A stretch of DNA of 64,000 bases, from NCBI GenBank assembly GCA_004144185.1, contig SEFP01000002.1, forward strand, positions 806,001-870,000, written 5' to 3'. Positions 60,982-64,000 of this stretch are shown here, one piece after another. The notes below the pieces were generated by a model, which was given only the letters and a program-made list of their open reading frames with translations, had not been told where the DNA came from and searched no databases. The stretch's first letter is position 1; every line of letters starts with the position of its first letter. This DNA comes from Sphingobacteriales bacterium. GTDB taxonomy: Bacteria; Bacteroidota; Bacteroidia; Chitinophagales; Chitinophagaceae. Position numbers and translations under genes: made by a program.

Positions 60982-62361
60982 CTACCGCTTTTCAAATCCG
61001 CGCACCACGGTTCCGGAAGGCCCTGACACCCGCAGCCAGTACAGACCGCCAGGCAACTGCTTTACCTCGGGTGCGGCACTGGTGGCGTTCTTTAATTCCT
61101 GGCGGATGACGACCCGTCCGCTGGCATTAATCACCTCCAACGTTCCGGAAACCGTTTTTGCAAAACGCACGTGTATGACTTCATTCGCCGGATTGGGATA
61201 TACAGCTTCCAACAGCAGTTCGGTAGCAGGTATTGTCACGCCCAGTCCACCGTTGCCTCCCTTCCACCGCCCGACCGAAATGGCATGCACCCCCGCGCCC
61301 AGCGAATCGTAGCGGATCGTATTGCCGCTGACCTGCCCGCTGCTGAAAATGTACCCTCGTGGTGCATCATCAGTGAGATCGGTGAGCAGCAGCAAGGTAC
61401 CGTGCCCCATACCGCTTTGTAGCACCCGTGAGTCCCGGAAATGCGCCTGTTGCCCCGAGCAGTCGAACACCGGTACGGCATAGACCCGGAACCGGACTTG
61501 TAGCGCGGTGATTTTACTTATAGTCTGGGATGGCATATAGGCTTTGATACTGTCGGTATTCAGGAGCATAGGTGCCTGTTCCAGCACCATCGCATGGCCG
61601 TTGAAGGACGAGGCCTGCGAATACGAGAAGGCCAGTACATCGCCGCCCTGCGCCTGTGCAAAGCCACCTTTCCGGATGCCATTGTACGTACCCAGTGCAG
61701 GCCGGTAGCGGTGGTTGTAGTTATTGACCGAATCGGTCATTACGGTTCCGGAAACATATTGCCAGCCGGTGGGGTTGGTGCTGCTCAGTGTAGGAAACGC
61801 TGCGCCCAATTGGTAAGCGGTACAGACATAGCCCCGGTAGGCAAACAACGTCGTAGCTGCCGCATGGACCGTATTCATCAGGTTGATATAGGCATTACCG
61901 GTACTGCTGGTATCGCCGGTTGCTGATAAGAGGCGAGCCATATATCCGACACAATCGGCATGGCCGCGGTAGGTCTGGGCAGTAGCATCGTACAGAATAA
62001 ACGGAATCTGCTGGGGCCAGAGAGTAGTAAACGGCGTGATGCCGTAGGAAGCATATTGCGCTGCCGGCAGGGTGTATCCGGCTGAAGGATTTTGGTATAG
62101 CTGCTCTACCGGATAATTGACCGTGCTGCTATGCAGGATAGTATCCGTTACGGTGACGCCGTTCATGCGATCATAGCCCTGTTGCAGTAAAAAGGGTTTA
62201 GCCACCCCTCTGGCTGCGGCCAGGACGGTTGGATACAAGGCGCTGTTATACCCTGGCAGGAGACCGGTCTGTGCCTGCGCCGGATGCAGTCCGATCCCGG
62301 ATACCACCACACAGATCGTCAGAAGCCATTGACAGCGTTTTGTTGTACCTCCGGTAGCCAT
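60982..62361 (-). CDS. secreted papain/NlpC-like protein with T9SS sorting domain
   Basis: The 459-residue protein has a signal peptide (TTKRCQWLLTICVVVSGIGL...PAQA). Residues ~130-270 carry a Cys-His pattern like NlpC/P60 or CHAP peptidoglycan hydrolases: GHADCVGYMARLL (Cys about 137), GGDVLAFSYSQASS (about 240), NGHAMVLEQ (His about 256). The remainder is unassigned beta-rich sequence. The last ~72 residues are a T9SS type A tail (AVYPNPANEVIHVRF, LEVINASGRVVIRQE, GGLYWLRV). The hydrolase reading is inference from motif spacing. I use the ATG at 62361, which places the signal peptide correctly; the frame to 62442 adds Pro/Cys-rich residues. Confidence 0.7.
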   Translation of the reverse strand: MATGGTTKRCQWLLTICVVVSGIGLHPAQAQTGLLPGYNSALYPTVLAAARGVAKPFLLQQGYDRMNGVTVTDTILHSSTVNYPVEQLYQNPSAGYTLPAAQYASYGITPFTTLWPQQIPFILYDATAQTYRGHADCVGYMARLLSATGDTSSTGNAYINLMNTVHAAATTLFAYRGYVCTAYQLGAAFPTLSSTNPTGWQYVSGTVMTDSVNNYNHRYRPALGTYNGIRKGGFAQAQGGDVLAFSYSQASSFNGHAMVLEQAPMLLNTDSIKAYMPSQTISKITALQVRFRVYAVPVFDCSGQQAHFRDSRVLQSGMGHGTLLLLTDLTDDAPRGYIFSSGQVSGNTIRYDSLGAGVHAISVGRWKGGNGGLGVTIPATELLLEAVYPNPANEVIHVRFAKTVSGTLEVINASGRVVIRQELKNATSAAPEVKQLPGGLYWLRVSGPSGTVVRGFEKR

Positions 62362-62564
62362 AGCCCCAAAGTAAGACTGGATTTCAGTTTTCAAAACGCC
62401 CGCTTCCAAACAGCACAACGGCGGGTTGGGTTCCGGAAACAAAAAGGTCTTTTTAGCAGTGCGCTCCGGAGCACCCTAAAAATTTTGAAAGGGGCGTTGA
62501 CGTGCTTGAACGAATCCGGTAGTTTTAAACCCTAATGCTATTAGCCTAATACTACCTTTCCGTC

Positions 62565-63179
62565 ATGCAGACTATCACCCGTGCCGAGGCCTATGAACAG
62601 TTTCCACTGCTGCCGTCGTTTAGTTATGACGAACCGAGCGACACCGATCTGGTTTCGTTTCCCGATCCGGTGCGCACGGAAATTCTGGAGATCTCCGCCG
62701 CCCATTCTGCCGAAGACCGGTTTGCACAACTCGCAGCGGTGCTTACTACCCTTACCCAACAGGTAGGTGCCGAGGCCTTGCTTTTTATGGGTGCCTCTGA
62801 AACGCCCTGGCGCTACCAGCCCAATCCATTCGAACCTGCGAAAGCGGCAGATGCTTTTCTGAAGGCCCGGCAGCTCTCTAAAACATTCAACGGAGGGGTT
62901 CTGTTGCAGCGTTCGGAGCTGCCTCAATGGGTACCGCAGTTGCTTTGGTTGATTGTGAGTAACGCCTCCTTTCCGGAACTCTATTTTATAGATCCCGACC
63001 AGCAGCTGTTGGGCACGTTTTGCCGGTATGGCAACCTGCACCTGTATTTACTTCAGGCTACAGCTGACGAGCCCTTTAATCGATGGCTCCGAACGGAACC
63101 GGTACGGTTGATTACCGATACCGGCTGTTCGGATCAGGGCGATGGCGTTCAATCCGGCCGGCAGACCGTTGTAGATTGA
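62565..63179 (+). CDS. hypothetical protein, family not recognised
   Basis: The 204-residue, probably cytoplasmic protein is acidic and has no signal peptide or membrane helix. Visible blocks are AYEQFPLLPSFSYDEPSDTD, EDRFAQLAAVLTTLTQQVGA, PWRYQPNPFEPAKAADAFLK and QWVPQLLWLIVSNASFPELY, then FIDPDQQLLGTFCRYGNLHL. The ATG at 62565 is preceded by TACCTTTC (62553-62560), a near-perfect -7 promoter box 4 bases from the start. I name no function. It is divergent from the T9SS gene. Confidence 0.65.
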   Translation: MQTITRAEAYEQFPLLPSFSYDEPSDTDLVSFPDPVRTEILEISAAHSAEDRFAQLAAVLTTLTQQVGAEALLFMGASETPWRYQPNPFEPAKAADAFLKARQLSKTFNGGVLLQRSELPQWVPQLLWLIVSNASFPELYFIDPDQQLLGTFCRYGNLHLYLLQATADEPFNRWLRTEPVRLITDTGCSDQGDGVQSGRQTVVD

Positions 63180-63229
63180 ATTCGTGCTATCAAGCCTTCG
63201 ATCAAAATTGCATGTATCTTTCCCCCAGC

Positions 63230-64000
63230 ATGCAGCATAGGTTATTTTGGATTGCACTTGGGGTGCTGTTTACGCTATCGGGTTGCAGAGATTCCACAAT
63301 GCTGAAGTCGCCAGAACTCGTGTTTCCGGATGCCAATGATGCGCCGGATTCGATTCTTGTCCGGGCGCGTGTTATAGCCACACAGGCAGCAGCTGGCGCA
63401 ACCGACGCAGCGGCTCTGACCAGTATTTATCTGGGTACGTATTACAGCCGCACCGGCTCGTACCGGCAATCCAGGAAAGCGTTCAACCAAGCCCTGGCTG
63501 CCACCGATGCCCAAACGGCGGCACTGGTTAAAAGCCGGATCTACGCAGGTCTTGGGAATGCCGCCAAAAACCTCGCCGAATATCCGGAAGCCCTGAAACT
63601 GTTTTCCACCGCGCTGGAGTACAGCGGCACCGATTCCCTGCATACCGCCGGCATTCATGGGAATATCGCGCAGGTTTTTCAGCAACAGGGCGATTTCAGG
63701 CAGGCCATTGTTCATTTGAATGATGCACGGGGTTACCTGCAACACCAGACCGATAACACCTCATATCTAAAAGTACTTCATACTCTTGCCAATGTCTATG
63801 GCATGACCGGAAGTACCGACAGCGCACTGGCCATCGACGAACAGGGCCTTGAGATTGCACGACGGACCCGTGTGGAGGTGTACGAAAGCGCGTTCCTGAA
63901 CAATAAAGCAAACTGCTTTATGTACACCAACCGCCCGGACAGCGCGCGGTTTTACTTTCATCAATCCCAACGCATCGACTCTGCACTGGGAGATCCCAAA
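63230..64000 (+). CDS. TPR-repeat lipoprotein, probable sensor kinase/regulator N-terminus (partial)
   Basis: An open frame runs from the ATG at 63230 to the last base without a stop (257 codons visible). It begins QHRLFWIALGVLFTLSGC, a lipoprotein signal with lipobox LSGC. The rest is a chain of tetratricopeptide repeats: SIYLGTYYSRTGSYRQSRKA, RIYAGLGNAAKNLAEYPEAL, GIHGNIAQVFQQQGDFRQAI, VLHTLANVYGMTGSTDSALA and FLNNKANCFMYTNRPDSARF. In this phylum such N-termini usually continue into a histidine kinase or LuxR-type regulator, which would be outside the window; this is inference. Confidence 0.8.
   Translation, partial: MQHRLFWIALGVLFTLSGCRDSTMLKSPELVFPDANDAPDSILVRARVIATQAAAGATDAAALTSIYLGTYYSRTGSYRQSRKAFNQALAATDAQTAALVKSRIYAGLGNAAKNLAEYPEALKLFSTALEYSGTDSLHTAGIHGNIAQVFQQQGDFRQAIVHLNDARGYLQHQTDNTSYLKVLHTLANVYGMTGSTDSALAIDEQGLEIARRTRVEVYESAFLNNKANCFMYTNRPDSARFYFHQSQRIDSALGDPK

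Larger units (their letters stand above)
863..62979. repeat. window-wide dispersed palindrome TTCCGGAA (about 90 copies)
   Basis: This 8-bp palindrome recurs throughout the window, about one per 700 bases by hand count. Examples: 863, 1342, 3441, 10272, 12751, 16468, 20792, 32159, 33913, 34695, 40204, 47193, 47210, 47276, 49586, 60376, 60930, 62431, 62972. It is found in coding regions in all three frames and in at least 14 intergenic sites, on a background where about one copy would be expected. Gaps without it include 1.35-3.44, 17.7-20.6 and 41.7-45.1 kb. Confidence 0.85.

Noticed and set aside
63275-63745. 156-codon minus-strand ORF near the right edge
   Set aside because: It is the complement of an open plus-strand frame encoding a lipoprotein signal and at least five TPR motifs.
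1-64000. Prophage, IS element, toxin-antitoxin or restriction-modification genes
   Set aside because: No integrase, transposase, terminase, toxin, methyltransferase of DNA or restriction motif was found in any frame; RsmE is an rRNA methyltransferase.

Overview
The window is a stretch of chromosome from a member of the Bacteroidota, most likely a Chitinophagaceae-like lineage with G+C slightly above 50% (judged by eye). The evidence is type IX secretion (T9SS) cargo with type A and type B (gliding-motility-associated) sorting domains, a PorU2-like C-terminus, phylum-typical families (DUF4476, DUF6089, DUF4159, S46 peptidase, HxlR/nitroreductase pair), Bacteroidota-type promoters (TTTG / TAnnTTTG) and an absence of obvious Shine-Dalgarno sequences. 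I see no rRNA, tRNA, IS element, prophage or CRISPR array.

Layout. 1-3.4 kb: end of a PorU2-like T9SS protein and an outer-membrane DUF6089 protein. 3.4-10 kb: hisS, a broken lipoprotein gene, an uncharacterised kinase-like protein, a glycosyltransferase, DUF4159, rsmE and an ECF sigma factor. 10-17 kb: a gliding-motility-type surface protein, an S46 dipeptidyl-peptidase, an FMN reductase, a Tat-exported DUF1501 protein and a small three-repeat exported protein. 17-29.5 kb: secA and a recD-recC-recB operon. 29.6-34.7 kb: hflX, adk, DUF4476, obgE, a frameshifted outer-membrane protein and a YceI lipoprotein. 34.8-41 kb: paaABC (phenylacetyl-CoA epoxidase without paaD/paaE), rpoN, alanine dehydrogenase and scpB. 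41-49.6 kb: an HxlR regulator divergent from a nitroreductase with a multi-site operator, a two-gene secreted module (a 1179-aa repeat protein plus a T9SS companion) behind a 500-bp AT-rich leader, and a fasciclin / ECF sigma / anti-sigma module. 49.7-60.9 kb: a long minus-strand molybdenum-cofactor cluster (moaC, mobA-like, a small molybdopterin-fold protein, moaD, moaE, moaA, moeB-rhodanese, tauE, moeA, fdhD, DUF7009) leading to a YdeP-type molybdoenzyme and a DoxX protein. 61-64 kb: a T9SS-tailed papain/NlpC-like protein, an unknown protein, and the start of a TPR lipoprotein cut by the window edge.

How genes work together. The Mo cluster supplies every core step from GTP to a sulfurated molybdenum cofactor (MoaA/C, MoaD/E, MoeB, MoeA, a MobA-like protein, FdhD) for the molybdoenzyme at its end. 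The recDCB genes form one recombination-repair enzyme. SecA exports the many signal-peptide proteins, several of which then use T9SS.

The most unusual signal is not a gene. The 8-bp palindrome TTCCGGAA occurs about 90 times by hand count (about one per 700 bp), where about one would be expected by chance. It is found in coding sequence in all frames, in intergenic DNA and in terminators, which resembles the highly iterated palindrome HIP1 of cyanobacteria. It is nearly absent from the 42.5-46.1 kb secreted-repeat gene, which suggests that locus is younger or differently constrained.
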